A DNA stretch of 64,000 nt from contig NC_084596.1 in the NCBI RefSeq assembly GCF_033807715.1, positions 36,480,879 through 36,544,878 of the forward strand. Direction: 5' to 3'. Below, piece after piece: positions 25,437 to 38,469 of the stretch (position 1 is the first letter of the stretch; every line of letters starts with the position of its first letter). The position numbers and the translations under genes are program-made. The notes under the pieces are model-generated. The model saw only the letters and a list, made by a program, of their open reading frames with translations. It searched no databases and was not told where the DNA came from. This DNA comes from Cololabis saira. Its lineage: Eukaryota > Chordata > Actinopteri > Beloniformes > Belonidae.

Positions 25437-26297
25437 CAACTGCTGGGAGAAAGGAGAGAGGAGAGAGACAGGGAGATGGGGAGGTGAGAGATGTTTTACA
25501 TTAACCGCAAATGTACAGTCTACCAGTGTGGAGCGTGGAGAACAGCTCACGATAACACACCTCAGGTCTGGACGGGTGCCACAGAGTCACATTACTCGTC
25601 CCTCTACCACCACTGCTTTCTACTCTCTTTCCATCTTTCCTGCACTCTATCTTGCAAATATGCGTTTAAAAATGTGGACATAATCAAACTCTTTTCTCTC
25701 TATCTTCCTTTAGTCCCTGCTAGTTTTCTCCCTCACTTTCTTGGCTGGCATCTTCACTGTTCCCCCTGTATATCAGATCATGCGTTCCCTTGTATAACCT
25801 TCAGAAAAAGAGGGCGTCTTAGGTGTTGATAGCGAGGTAATAAACTGATAAGTACTGCGATATTCCAATTTTGTTATCATTATCCAACAAGCTGAGGGGC
25901 GGCAAAGTGAAGGGGCCGCCAACGTGAAGCAGCCAATCCAATAAGAGGACAGTGGGTATTTCCTCAAAGAGAGCAGGTGAGGAGAGGGGGAGATGAGAGG
26001 AGAGACAATCAAACTAGAGGAGAGGAGAGAGATGAGTGAGACGAGGTGATGAAAAAAAGAAGTTGGGAAATGAAACAAGAAGGAAAGAAAACATTCACGA
26101 AACAAGGGAGTAGAAAAAGGAAAACACAGGGAGCTTAGAAAATGAGAGGCAAGATTAAATCAAAAGAGGAAAATGTGGAAACAATAAGGGAATTGAGAGG
26201 AGGGTGAAAAATCGGAGCAAAGGGTAAAACTCTGCTCTCCCAGGGTGACTGACGCAAGCTGGCTGCCTTCTGGCCTGGTGGTCGTGTGTGCAAAAGC

Positions 26298-26408
26298 ACA
26301 CACGCACGCACACACACACACGCACGCACACACACACACACACATGCACGCACGCACGCACACACACATGCACGCACGCACGCACACACACACACACACA
26401 CACACACA
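26298..26408. repeat. Compound (CA)n / (CACG)n repeat
   Basis: CA array with regularly placed CACG and CATG blocks. A segment with ATG plus three CACG units recurs twice (about 26343-26361 and 26367-26383), so part of it has duplicated. Cys/Val-rich or His/Thr-rich open frames here are artefacts of the repeat. Confidence 0.93.
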
Positions 26409-29400
26409 AACCTACATCCACACACATTTAAACATGCACTTGTGTTTTGAAACCCTGAAAAAGTAATACAAAAAGATATTCGATTCATCTCTTTTGTATC
26501 GTGTCCTTTTATGTATTTGACATATAAGTTATGTGTAATTTTAAAGGTGAAATGTGTCACACTTGTAAAAGCCCCCTAATGGAAGTGTCAAAAAATTGCT
26601 AATATGCAGTGATGTTCTTTTAGGTTGTTTTTTTTTTTACCTTACCTTTAAAATAACATTTGTAATCCAAGATGACACACACCTATGCATATCATAACTG
26701 TACAAGTGCAATTACTTCCAATGCAAACATGCATAATGTCAGCCAGTGCCACTTACAATCCCATTTGCCACTGAGTGATACCACCCACACATTGTCTGAC
26801 ACCAGCTGTATGCATTTTATAATAGAAAATGTCACAAGGGAACATTTACCACGCTGTCATAATTTGATTACAGTGTGCAAGAATGATACAGCTGTCAGCA
26901 GGATATTAAACACAAAGAGCAAGGAGGGCTTTTCACGTTGAATCTGTGCTTTAAGTGACAATGTTGCACCAGTCGGGGAAATTGCGGTGTCAACAACAAT
27001 GTGCTTTAACATCACTCTGAAGTGGGATTTCAATCAGAAAATATGAGGCAGCCGGAAGACATTACCTAAATATCATCATTGCTCCTGAAAATAATCATGG
27101 AAGGTTATCTGGTTGTTGCAACGTTTGTAAGTAAAAACCTCAGCTCCTCTGAATGTGAGAATCAGAAAAGTAGGAGGGAAAAATGATTCCGAAAAAAGTA
27201 TCAGCCGCAACAAAGAGCATCCTTCTTACGGGAGTCATACTTTTTTTTTTTTTGTCAATAGATGGAATAAACATTTTTAAAGCCTGGCTGCCTTTGAGTG
27301 TGCAGCTGACACTTTTTGCTGTTTTGATCCAGAGATGTATGTTTGCTGAGTTTTGGAGAGCAACGACGAGGAATCCAGTTTGCACTATAAAAATGTCTTG
27401 TCAACTGTGACCAGCGTGTGTACACATCTGTGTGAGTCGGGAAGCAAAAGAGCTGAAGTTTCCTCTCTTTTTTTCTCTCTCTTTTCCTATTTTAGTGGAG
27501 ACCCAGGGAAATGCAGTCGGGTCCACGGGCCTGTCTACACGTGTGTGCATGTGTGAGTTAGAGTGTGCACACTCCCAACACTTGGGTATATTTAGAGATT
27601 GTTGACAAGCATGAAAGTGCCACTTTTTTTTTTTTACAAGACAGGCTACGTCGGTTGTTTCATTTACACACTCACACACACAAGATCCAGTATGCACATC
27701 CAGCTTATGGGTAGAAAAAATATGAATATTACCATTACGTCTATTTAAAGTTCATGCCCCAAATGAAGCTACAACATAAGCTAAAACCATATAACATTTT
27801 AAATTCCTTTGTTAATCAGCAAAAACGTATGCTGTACAGAAGGTCGGGAAAAAAATCTCTACCAGAGAACAAAATGTTACCGTCTTAAAGCCACAAAATC
27901 TCAGTCGAAATTCAAGGCCATTAAAGTCTTCAGTCAGCTTCTGACATCAATAAATAACCCCACGCTTCTTCAGCCTTCCTTGAAAGCTTTGGCTCCTCAT
28001 CATTTTAACATTGTGCATTTTAATGGCAACTTTTGCCATATTTTGGGTTGAATGACGCCTACATTTACTCCTGTGCAGCTGCATGTCATTAAAAGCTGGA
28101 TCCTCAACAAATATGTGACAAATATCTTCAAAAATGTTCAAACTTTGTAGTATCCAATAGTGTATGAATTTGAGTCTTTTATTAACATTTTACACTTCAG
28201 AATATCTGAACACTTTCAAATGAACCAAAATCTAGAAAAATATGGCTTCAACATGAATGACTGTTAATTACTTTGGCTGTGAAAACTACAATCTGAGCCA
28301 TTAGAAATGCTTCAAAAAACCAGAAGCTAGCCAAAACTGTAGCGTAAATCAGAATGAAGACTTATCTTATCAGCCAAAAGGCAACAAAAAAGACACTACC
28401 ACTTAAAAACGTGCTCTCCAACACTAAATATTTGCTGCCATGACACAAGGAGGGGGAATCTCAAAGTAAGCCGAGTGCCCCCCCACATACAAAGCCCAAG
28501 CTGACCTGCAGACAGGTCTGCTCTGTATTCCAGACAGACTGCAGAGTTTGTGCCTGTGCATGAGGAGCTGTGTGCATGTGTGTTTGCTGATGTCCGAAGC
28601 AAGAGTCGATACTATTGAAATCTACTCATTCATGTCTGGCTGTGAGGCAAACGCTCAAATGTCCTTGTGAATAAGAATCACACCCATTTATCTCTCCCCC
28701 TCTCCTCCAATATTTCTCATCGTCTGTTTTTGTCTTTGCTTTCGACTGTAAAACCCTAATTTTGTTTCCCAGGTGTCTTCAAAATATCCAGTCTCGTTTT
28801 TTCCTGTGCTCTTTTGTCTTCCTCATCTTTCATCCTCTCCGGTATGAAATCTGTAACCAGGTTATTTGCTGCAGTCAACAGCTGCTGTAGTTCGTAGGAG
28901 GTATGCATCAGCAGTGAGAAATATTACTGTACTGTTGAATAATGGCCAAACATCCCCCTGGAGGGGGATAATGACAGTTATGGCAATATTCGGCACCTAA
29001 ATCAATAAGGATCGGACAGGCTTGAATGGAGCAGCTCGCTGACAATAGATATATTTTGTGGGATGTGTTACTTTTTGCAGAAAAAAAGAAAAGAGAGGGG
29101 GTCTGCATACATAAATACATCCCATCACTTTTTTTCTTTAATGGATCTTTTATTAAATACTCCCGCAGACAGTGAAAGAATTGCTAAAATCAGCCATGAT
29201 GGGCAGATAGAAGTTGTGCTAGAAGACGGCCCTGACCTGTGGTGGGGATTTCTGTTCATGGCATCATCAGCGAGGCCCGGTTCAGCGGCTCATTCCTGGC
29301 ATGAGACCAGGCTAAATGAGAGAGAAAAAAAAAAAAAAACCCACGTCATCCCATTGCTCATAGATTACCACCTCCGAAGTGTTTTTTATTTTTTAGCATT

Positions 29401-30514
29401 GGTAGGCCAACTCTCAGCTCTTTATTTTTAATTCCTCTTTGTGAAACTGGCAGCTATACACGCTTGCAAAAATCACAGCCCTTCTTATTACAGGAAAAAA
29501 GCTCTATGAAAATTTTGAATGATTCATAAATGGATGTAAAAGAGACTTTAAAATGTATTAATGTTGCTTAATATCAGACACAATCCCAGTGAACCGTGTT
29601 CTGTGCTTCAAGCTGTATCCGGTGCTGCACCGAGAAGCTGGATAACATTTCCCCCTTTCTGCAACTCGGAAATTCTGATTTTATGAATCTATATTCCACA
29701 CAGGTCACGCTAATGTCTCCTGGTGGCCGACAGGTTACAAAGCTCTCCATCTTCCCTGCGAGAGTGTGACTGAGTGTGTGTGTGTGGCACCGGCCGCCCT
29801 CCTATGACTCTTTATTGCTGCTCTGGGTTGTACAACAGCAGCCACTAATCTAGCTGGCTGGCAGGCAGACAGGCGGCGGCTGGCTACTCTGTACTACTGC
29901 CTGCATGCAAGCCCATTAGCTGCAGTTTAACAAGGAAAAACTGTTGCCAGGTGCAATGTTTTCACTCAGATTCCGCCGTAATAATCCTCTATTGCAGAGT
30001 TAATAATGTTCATTTAAATAAAGGGAAAGTTCTTTAATGTCTGCAGGGATACAAACTAATCTGCTTGTGATGGAGGTCAAAGATCAGTGTTAGAAGGCCT
30101 ACAGCACTGTAATGGTTGGGATTGTGAGAGTATATTCAACTGACAACCAAAAATTCCCTTAAATTATTGCAGAGCTGCTCAGCATGTGAATATGAGAGTG
30201 CTTTTATGTCGATAAGCGGATGTGTAATGAGGTGCATTCCTGCAGGTATGTGCGTGCGTTTACACACAGCTCAGCATCTCCTTATCACTCTTACTTTCTG
30301 CGTGGCTTGTGGTTAGCTCTGTCACCTCACAGCAAGTGGGTTCCCTCTTCCAATCTCAGCCTGGGCCTTTCTGTGTGGAGGTTGCGTGCTCTATCTGGGC
30401 CTATGTGTATAGATTTTCCCTGGGCTCTTCCACCGTCTCCCACAATGCAAAAACATGCACGTAAGACTGATTCGATTTATTCTAAATGTCCACAGGAGTA
30501 AGTGAATATGAGCG

Positions 30515-30655
30515 TGCACGGTTCTGTGTGGCCTGTGATAGACCGGTAACCTGGGCTTGAAGTGCACAGCCTCTTCCCCAACGTGTACGATAGGCCCAGC
30601 CTCCACGGCCCAGAACAGGGCGAAGCGGGAACAGAAAACAGATGGATGGATGGTG
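30515..30655 (+). mobile_element. Non-LTR retroelement tail ending in (GGAT)n
   Basis: Contains gtggcctgtgatagaccggt with a later 'cctcttcccca' and 'aagcgggaacagaaaacag', closed by gatggatggatgg. This resembles the 3' end of common fish retroelements, in which a 'tgcgatggactggcgacc' type segment precedes a GGAT microsatellite. Diverged; no coding part is attached. Confidence 0.6.
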
Positions 30656-31547
30656 TGCTTACCGCACAGCGAAGAATTATGAGTAGGATACGCAAATAGC
30701 GCCTGCAATCGATGGGAGCAAATGCACCAACAGTGTCTTCTGGGGAGGCGTGCAGGGGGTGGAGGGGGGTAACGCGGCTAATCTTGCATGCAGGGAGCTT
30801 GTGATCTGGCTCAAAGTTTAACTGATGAATGGAGTGAGGCCTCAGAGAGATTTGATATGAGTGGAAAGGTGGTGAGGGAGCTAGACTGATAGGCTTGAGA
30901 GAAGGAGACACAGAGCAATATGGAAAATAGAAAGTATCGGACATCCGACACAACTCCCCCCATTAGGCTAATTCTTTGACTTTCTCTTGTTGCCGATAGC
31001 ATCTCCAAGTGATATTTCTCCCTATAACGGCATTACCAGAGGCTGCCTTCTCCAATACAATCAAACCATTAAACAGTGCTGCTTCCCCTCCGTGGAGAGA
31101 TTTCCTTCCAATACAAAATGACTGATTGTGAGCTACTCCCCTTTCCTGTCATCAATAAAAGGAATAATTGGGTCTGCATGTATATGTGCAACAAGGAGAT
31201 AACCATCATTTTTAAAGAACAATTTTTACTTGCTGGATTTGGATGCATTTTCTAAAATTTTACTGGAAAATATACTTAATGCAATTTAATATTACTTCTA
31301 TAGCCACTTTATTGTGGACAAATCTCATTTATTAATATTCAAATATGAAAGAATAACGGTTAAAAAAAATTAAGAAGCATGAAAAAATGACACTGACAAT
31401 AAAATATCAAATAAAAACTGTCCATTCAAGTTTAAACAAGGAACATCAGGACAAATCAATCAAAATTTCCCCCAAAATACAATCTGCTCTGCGGACAAGC
31501 TGCAATTTCCAAACGTGCCAAAACATGTGGCTCTTTTGAAAAAGCGA

Positions 31548-34500
31548 GACAGTCGCTCACCCACCGATGACTGCACCCGCCTCTGCGCACTTAATTACGG
31601 TGATTACAACGACGAGGCGACATAACGTAAAGTTTGAGGGTGCGGAGCGCGCACGCCATGCACGCACTTTCCCTCAGAGGGGTTCGGCTTCCCTCGAACC
31701 TCCGTGTTCAAACACTTGTTATTTACAGGCGACGCGTTCGTTTCAATTACCGTCCGCATGTCAAATAAGCTCTGGTGTGTTGCGTTTAGGGGCACTGCGA
31801 AATAATAAGGTGCGCGGGGTAGAGGGGGCGCATGGGGTGCGTGTGTGTGCGTGCATGTGTTTGTGTGTGTGTGTGGGGGGCAGAAATGTAAAAGGATTTT
31901 ACAAAGTATAAGGGAAAGTAAATTATAGCAAATTAGTGTTCATTGGTCTAATATGATTTACTACTGAAGGAGGTTTTTTCTGTGTAATGAGAGAAAATGA
32001 GGTGATGCACGTCATGACGCATTAACAATTCCGTATAGGAGAAATAACATTTTTTTTAAAAATGTGTATTTTATCATATTTTTTAAATATGTATAATTTT
32101 CACACAGGCCTAGATCATCGCCATCCCTTTCTTTCCGTGTTTCTGCTGCAGTGCTTCAGTTGGACAAAACGCACACGAGAACAGGTGGAACTGGAGGAGA
32201 CGCATAAGAGCGAATCAGATTAAAAGAAATGGAAAAAGAGGAATAAGTCCTAATGAATGTGATCCTTTCGGTAAATACAACGCGACTAACTTATGAAATC
32301 GTTTCTCTTTTTCTTCTAGGAAAAAAATATAAATAATGTGAACCCGGTGAAAGTGCTCTGAAGCGGCTTTTCATCAACTTAATGATCATCTCCGTAGCGA
32401 TAAAAGTGCATGTAAACTTAACAATTAAACAGGTGGAGGGATCCCTTTTGCTTCCCGGGATCCAAATTAAAACAAGCTTCTGTCTTCGCCGCCATCGATC
32501 CAGCAGAGGTGTGAAATGGACATTAATTTTAGTTCACTTCTCGCTGCGCAAAGAGGAGAGCTGCAGAGATCAATGGCGAGCAATAACAGCTGACTGCTGA
32601 GAGAGAGGGAGATGGGGGGGGAGAACTAAAAACGCTGACAAATAAATCATGTTTGGCTACTTTTACTCCAACCTCGACACTTTCTGACGCTCTTCTTTGG
32701 ATGTACAGATTATTCCAACGGGAGAAGGGAGAGAGAGAGAAAAGTTAGGCCTGCGCGGGGGAAAAAGGGAAGAAAAAGGAAGTCCTAATCGGCGCAGTGA
32801 TACTGAATTTGACAGGACCACACTTGTGCCGTTTGCTTTAATTACCAATAGCCTCTATTAGATTATACATTTAAAAAAAATCACATCATTAGATCAATCC
32901 CAGAGCTCCGACGTCGATTGTTTGCATGTATCTCAAAAAGATAGCAAAAAGAAAAAAAATAAATAAAAATGTCCAATAAAAAATCCAGTTAATGAAGCTG
33001 AACAAATGTTTTTAAAAAATGTCAGGGGGGTTGTGCATGACTGAAGTAAAAATAGCAATAATAATAATCTGACAAAGGAAATAACGGCTCTCTATTAATC
33101 ACTCATACTAGGGGGCAAAATAACTTTTTGATAGGACATCAATCACTCTGAATGGCAGCGTTTTAAAAATCAAACACGCCAGCATTTGTTTTTATGTATC
33201 AGCTACATTTCTTCAGAAAATAAAGAAATAAAATAAAACAGAAAGCTTATTTGAGTAATGGGTGTCTATTTTAACTATATTTAAAATGTTTGATGCAGAA
33301 ACAAGAGCGTTCGTTAATTACTCAGGATGTCTTCATCAACATTAATTAAGAATAAAGCTATGAATTAGACTTGGAAATGTTGCATTACAACCATTACGCG
33401 CATGTTAATATGAGTGGAAATAAGTTCAGTTCTTTCCATTTTGATTTTCAACTCAATTGAATTTTCCGTTCAGATCAAAACACCGATGACGCTTAACAGG
33501 AGCGATGTGCATGATTTGATTCAAATGCAGAAAATATAAATGTGTCACTTTAGTAAAGCCTCATTACAGGAAAACACTAAACTAATTTCCCTTGATAAAT
33601 ATTTTAATTAGTGTTAATTAGTTTTATTAATAAGAAATAATGTGAAAAGTAACTTTGAACCCCCTGCCTGTCTGCACACTTATCCCTACTATTTATGGAA
33701 ATAATATGGTTGTTTGACCCCCTGCTCATTTTCCCTTTTAAAGATAATTATTGCTCGTTAATGTGTTTGGTAGGGAAATGAAAAGGCTTGGCCGTTCGTT
33801 AGAGGTCCGAGTTGGCTGATCTGCTGATCAATAAAATCAATCCGAAGGCATTCATCGCGCTGAGTTCACTCAATCCGGATATGAAAGTAAGTGTTTTTTC
33901 CTTTTTTTTTTTTACTTCTTGGGAGCTATAATTCAATCATCACTGCTCCGTGAGTTCATGAACGGCTTCCAGCGCACACTCACCCCAGATGTGTTTTTTT
34001 TTTACGCACTATCCATTGTTGCCATCGAGAGGATTATTTCACTTGGAAATTGCTGCTAATAAATCTACCGCATTTTCCACACACTCCTAATTTTATTATT
34101 CTCTCCTCTGTTTTGTGCGGCTTTGTGCGACACTCCCTTGATGGGCGTGAGATGGTTCTGCTCATTTGCTGGCAAATATGAGTGCTGGAAAATAAGTAAA
34201 TAAAATAAAAAAAAGGGGAGCAAAAGTTTGTAAAATAACGCTTCGGTTGTGTGGGATCATGCCGTTTGAGTGTACTCAGCTGTTTTAACTGTTTGAAATC
34301 GCCTATTAAAATAATTAAAAGCGAAGAAAACCCATATTTCTTGCGAATGATACACGAAATAATACCGAAAATAATTGAAAGGTAATGTTGGTGGGTGACG
34401 CGGACGCGCAGCGGCAGTTGACGCTTGGATGAGTCCGTTTTTGGCTCCCTCAGCTCGGCCGTGGAGCTGCAGGCCCCCGGGACTCCTGCGGCCGCCGCTG

Positions 34501-34620
34501 CTTATTTAAGGGGGCTGATGTAAATTATAGTGGCTCCCTAGTTAACAGGTGTTTCCCAACTGTGTTTCGATTCTGCATGTGCGTATGCGTGTGTGCACGG
34601 ATTTACGCGCACGAGTCCGC
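31548..34620. promoter_or_regulatory. Candidate regulatory block, CpG-rich ends and TAATTA-rich centre
   Basis: Local CpG-rich islets lie at about 31550-31850 and 34385-34510. Between them is unique AT-rich sequence with repeated homeodomain-type cores, for example gttaattactc (about 33314), attaattaag (about 33341), and tttaattagtgttaattag (about 33603). No simple repeats or recognisable transposons interrupt most of it. Its place in the presumed first intron, 1-4 kb 3' of the proposed promoter, fits an enhancer cluster. This is inference only. Confidence 0.35.
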
Positions 34621-35594
34621 TCAGTGCAAGCCGTATGTTTCTCTGACAGAATAATTTAAAAGGGTCCTGCACTCACACGAGGACATAAATATGTGCATAC
34701 ATTTAAATTAAAATCATGTTTAACATCGTCCGCGTTGGTTTTTGCCATCATCTTAGTCATTATAATAAAACAAAAAAAAAGGATCATAATTAAAGATGAA
34801 AATTCATATCAGTCATAGATGTGTAACTCCACGGGATGCATTTAAATCCACAAGTTATCTTCATCTAGAGCGCCTTCACCTTCTCTGGAGACAGATGACA
34901 GACAGATTCAAGGATTTTAACTTCACGTTCTTTAAGTAAAGATCTAATTTAACGAAACATTTCTGCAGTGGGCCTAACGCTCCTTATTACAAATCAATCT
35001 GGTAGAAGTGGGAGAAGAAAGTTTGTATTTTACATGATGTAAATATGAAGGCTTTAAAGATAACACAAGAAGACGCGCCAGTCTGCCACCAAAGCAGCGG
35101 ATAAAATCAGAACCATGATCAGGCTAATAAATATGCTGGATAAAAGAAGAGAATCGCAGCTGTTTAAAACGGTCACAAAGTTTAATATTGTAGTTTCATG
35201 GAGATAATCTACATGTAAAGTCGTCACATGCACGGGCGCGCTGAAGGTTTCAAGAAGAAGCCACTTTCTTCACTGGGAAGCCCACGGACGGAGATCCACG
35301 CACACGCGCATAAATGCAGATAAACATAAAGCGCGTGTAAATGCGGAGCGTTTGCTGAAGCGCGTGTTCGACCCGCTGTCCGAGGCCGGGACACTTTTAA
35401 CATTTTCTCCCACCACCATGTGGAAATGCACCCGCTCGCACGGTCCGGGAGAAAGTTACAAAGTCGGGTTGCATTTCAAGAACAGGAACGCGAAAAGGCG
35501 TGGATCCACTAAGTGTGTGTGTAAGCTCCCAACCCCAAACACAACCCCAAACACAACAACAACAACATCCAAACAGACAGTCGGTGTTACTCAC

Positions 35595-36230
35595 CTCGCA
35601 GTGGCACAATCCGCTTCTGGTTTCCGCCTTGCTCTGTTCTTTCTTTTCTGTTTTATTTCTTATCCTCACAACAAACCGAAAACTTTTGAAAGTATCAGAG
35701 GCGCTGGCCAGATCTGGCTGGAGCGCAGCGGCACCGGGGAGAACGGGAGACGCTTCGGGGGGAAAAAGCGAATGAGGGGGGTGGTGGGGGTGGTGGTGTA
35801 AAAAAAAAAAAAAAAGTAGTTATCGCGTCCCTGTTAGTTTATCAAAGCGCAAAAACGGGGAGGACAGAGACACTGGGAGACACTGACTTCCCACGGACGC
35901 ACTGTGAAAGTGGGTATCAGTGGCAACAACCGCGCGTGCAAGCGCCTCCGCTGGAGCGAGTGAGAGGACGGAGCTGGAGCCGGCAGGAGCGCAGCCGCGC
36001 AGACACGGTGCAGGCGCTGGTGCGAGGGGAGGGCGGTGTGCGTGCGTGGGCTGGTGCTGGTGCTGCTGGAGGTGGAGGGGACAGTGTTTCTGCAGCGACG
36101 TGTGTGAGGCTGGAGCTGGGAGAGGGGGGTGGGCGAGGAGGGGAGGGAGGGGAGAGGGGGGTGTCCAGGGCGCTCCGAGGCGCAGTGCTGCCGCGCAGCG
36201 CTCGCCTCGTTCAGTGCCGCGCCGACACGC
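35595..36230 (-). other. rnf220: Candidate non-coding first exon of rnf220
   Basis: The minus strand reads ...CACTGCGAG then GTGAGTAACA, a near-perfect donor (GAG/GTGAGT), with the exon's last base at 35595. The 5' limit is only an outer bound; transcription could begin anywhere in the CpG-rich part. The exon would splice to the acceptor at 20546/20545 or 20895/20894. Open frames on the + strand over this block are arginine/glycine-rich and look like products of GC content. Confidence 0.45.
36117..36166 (+). other. G-quadruplex-prone tract in the CpG block
   Basis: The + strand carries at least six runs of three to six G within 50 bp (GGGAGAGGGGGGTGGG and onward). It lies within the proposed promoter, on the strand opposite to the gene, so it is the template strand for rnf220 transcription. 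Confidence 0.7.
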
Positions 36231-36250
36231 ATGTTTGAAACATCAGCTTT

Positions 36251-38469
36251 TTGGTTGCAACTAAATTGATTTTTTAATTTATTCTTTTTTTTTTTTTTTT
36301 GTCAATACAATATGGGAGTTTTTTCTTAATAAGGGTTCAAACTGCTTCTCCTTTATTTAAACAGATCTCCCACAACCAACAAAGTGTCAATATTTATTGC
36401 AAAAAAAAAAAAAGGTGCGTTTCTTTCACTAATTCCACCTTAAAACACTTCCTATTTGCAAGGGTGTGTTTGTTCCCGTGCATGTATAGACTGTTTAAAG
36501 GGCTCGGTTTCCCAACGCCGCACCATCCGGCCACCCCTCTGTCTGGCGCTTCGTTCCCCTGGGTGATTTCCACCGCGCTTTGTGCGCAAAGTGAATGAAT
36601 TATCCCCCTCCTCTCTTTCTTGCTCCCCCCACCGTTTTTTCTCTTTCACTCGTTGGAGAGACTGCTATTTGCCATAAAGCCAATGAAGTCCACCTCTTAA
36701 CAAAAAGAAGTGGACTACCAGACACTCTTACAGGGAGTGCGCTCTGGAGACTGAAGTTGGTGAGACGTGGGGAAGTTCAGCAGAGGCTCGGAGGAGCGGC
36801 GCGCTGCGAGCCGGGCCAAACTCACCAACACTTACACTCTCACATATCCTTATTTGCTTATTTTTTTGTTGTTTGATTGATTGATTTATTGATTGATCGA
36901 TTGCTTATTTGATGCTTTATTTTACCTCAGGGAACCACGGGTATTCAGATTTTTTTTTCTCTTTTTATTCGAATCTAATATTGACTCTTTTTCCACCTAT
37001 TTCACGGATTTGTTAACTATTTTGACAACAGTCAATCAACCACTGTTGTTACAAAAGTTAAAATAAATAAACACATAAATAAAAACATGCTCAACAACAG
37101 ATGCGTTGAACTTGGATTATTTATTTTAAATAAATCTCAGTGGTGCACGGTTTTTATGTTTTTTCGCTTGACAACAGGAGGTGCGCGTTTGTGTGTTTGG
37201 GTGCACTGAGGGAGAGGGGGAGAGAGTGAGAGAGGGACAGCAGCATCCGTTCCCCTTGACTCCCTCTCCACTACATCCCCCTGCTGATCGAACGAGGAAC
37301 TGCACAGTGGCCCAGCTTCAGATTTGGTTTCTTGTAAAATACTTCCCTCTTTTAGTGTGAGCAACTAACTCTTCCTATAACCGAAGTTTGTTTTTGTTGT
37401 CTAAAACTGATCAGTGAAAGATGGAAACAGGCATTTAGGAACACTGAGAGTTTAGGTGAGTTCTCTGCACCAGTGTAAGTAAATCACTGCATCATTTGCC
37501 GGTACAAATGTTTACACGGTAATGCATTTTCAAATTGAAATGGACACTAATGAGAAATTATAAATTTTACATATTTTTGTATTAAAACGAAGGCCACCAC
37601 AGATGTTCTCAAAATCAAGACTTGACTCTCAGCTGGTATGTTTTTACATCAACATCTAAAAGTGTATAAGCACTTTTCTGTTCACTGTTCTCCCACCCAC
37701 AGTTCATCATACAAGTAACACTCAGTCCATCCAGGCGGTTATGTTTTCTAATAGAACTCACACTTTGATCTGGTTTCACGCTATAATATACCAATGTTTG
37801 AGCTAACAATAGCGTGGGAAAAGTGAAAGGGGATGTGTGTGTGTGTGTGAGTGTGAGTGTGTGTGTGTGTGCTGGGTGGTCTCCATACACATGAAGGGCA
37901 GCGGCAGCAGTAGCACTGCCATTAGTGGTGTGTTGTCTTGCTAATAGGCTCAGTTTGGAGTCAATGGGCTGACTGAGGAAGAGAACCATCCATGTATTAG
38001 ATCCCTCTCCATTCAAAGTCTAATGCCAGCCTTCAGTCCAACCCCCTGATGTTTTTAAATGCACCCTCTGTGTGTATTGACTTGGAAGAACTTTGATAGC
38101 ACCTGTTTCACTGCTCAAGCATCTGCACTGTTACTTTCTCTTACTTTAATCAGGTCTGTGTTTTTCAAAGTCATGTAATTCACCCCCCATAAGGATGAGG
38201 CATGAACTCAAACACCCTATTTAGTGCAGGATTAAAAAAAGCAGGTCATATGACAAATATTGTGCATTGAATCCTTAAATTAGCTTCAACTTTAGCATGG
38301 AGCTGTGATCAACAAGGGGATAGAGGATCTTGACTTATATGTTTCAAGTCAGTATATAGGATCTCCTTGCTGTAAGAAGAGGGAAAGTTACATTGATGAA
38401 CAGACTGATGAAAAAGAAAAAAGAAAAAAGGAATTAGAATATGGTAAGAGCCTTAAAAAATGATTAGAT
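36251..38469. other. Non-coding stretch upstream of the CpG block
   Basis: No gene is supportable. It holds T and A homopolymers near 36285-36300 and 36400, a GATT-rich run at 36876-36911, and a GT repeat at 37834-37871. If the CpG block is the rnf220 promoter, this is intergenic or upstream regulatory sequence. Confidence 0.5.
37834..37871. repeat. (GT)n microsatellite, interrupted
   Basis: GT array with two GA interruptions. Confidence 0.93.

Larger units (their letters stand above)
24926..31547. other. Non-coding stretch, inferred rnf220 intron
   Basis: No gene is supportable. There are CA arrays at 25397-25433 and 26298-26408, purine-rich sequence at 25960-26200, and a retroelement tail at 30515-30655. 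The sequence at 29800-30010 is unique and non-repetitive in look and may be conserved non-coding DNA, which needs alignment to judge. Confidence 0.55.
35220..36250 (-). promoter_or_regulatory. rnf220: CpG-rich block, candidate rnf220 promoter
   Basis: This is the densest CpG stretch of the window, with frequent GCGC, CGCG and CCGCG words, against an AT-rich background. On the minus strand it precedes a consensus splice donor at 35595/35594. It lies about 15 kb upstream of the first rnf220 coding exon in the right orientation. No TATA box was identified, as expected of a CpG promoter. The start site cannot be fixed from sequence. Confidence 0.55.

Noticed and set aside
25397..26408. Regularly spaced repeats considered as a CRISPR-like array
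   Set aside because: They are dinucleotide microsatellites without unique spacers, in a vertebrate genome.
26135..26560. Cys/Val/Arg-rich minus-strand frames
   Set aside because: Translation of the compound CA/CACG repeat.
35352..36264. Open frames of 90-149 codons on both strands in the CpG block
   Set aside because: GC-rich composition without stops; low complexity, no domain. Better explained as promoter and non-coding exon.
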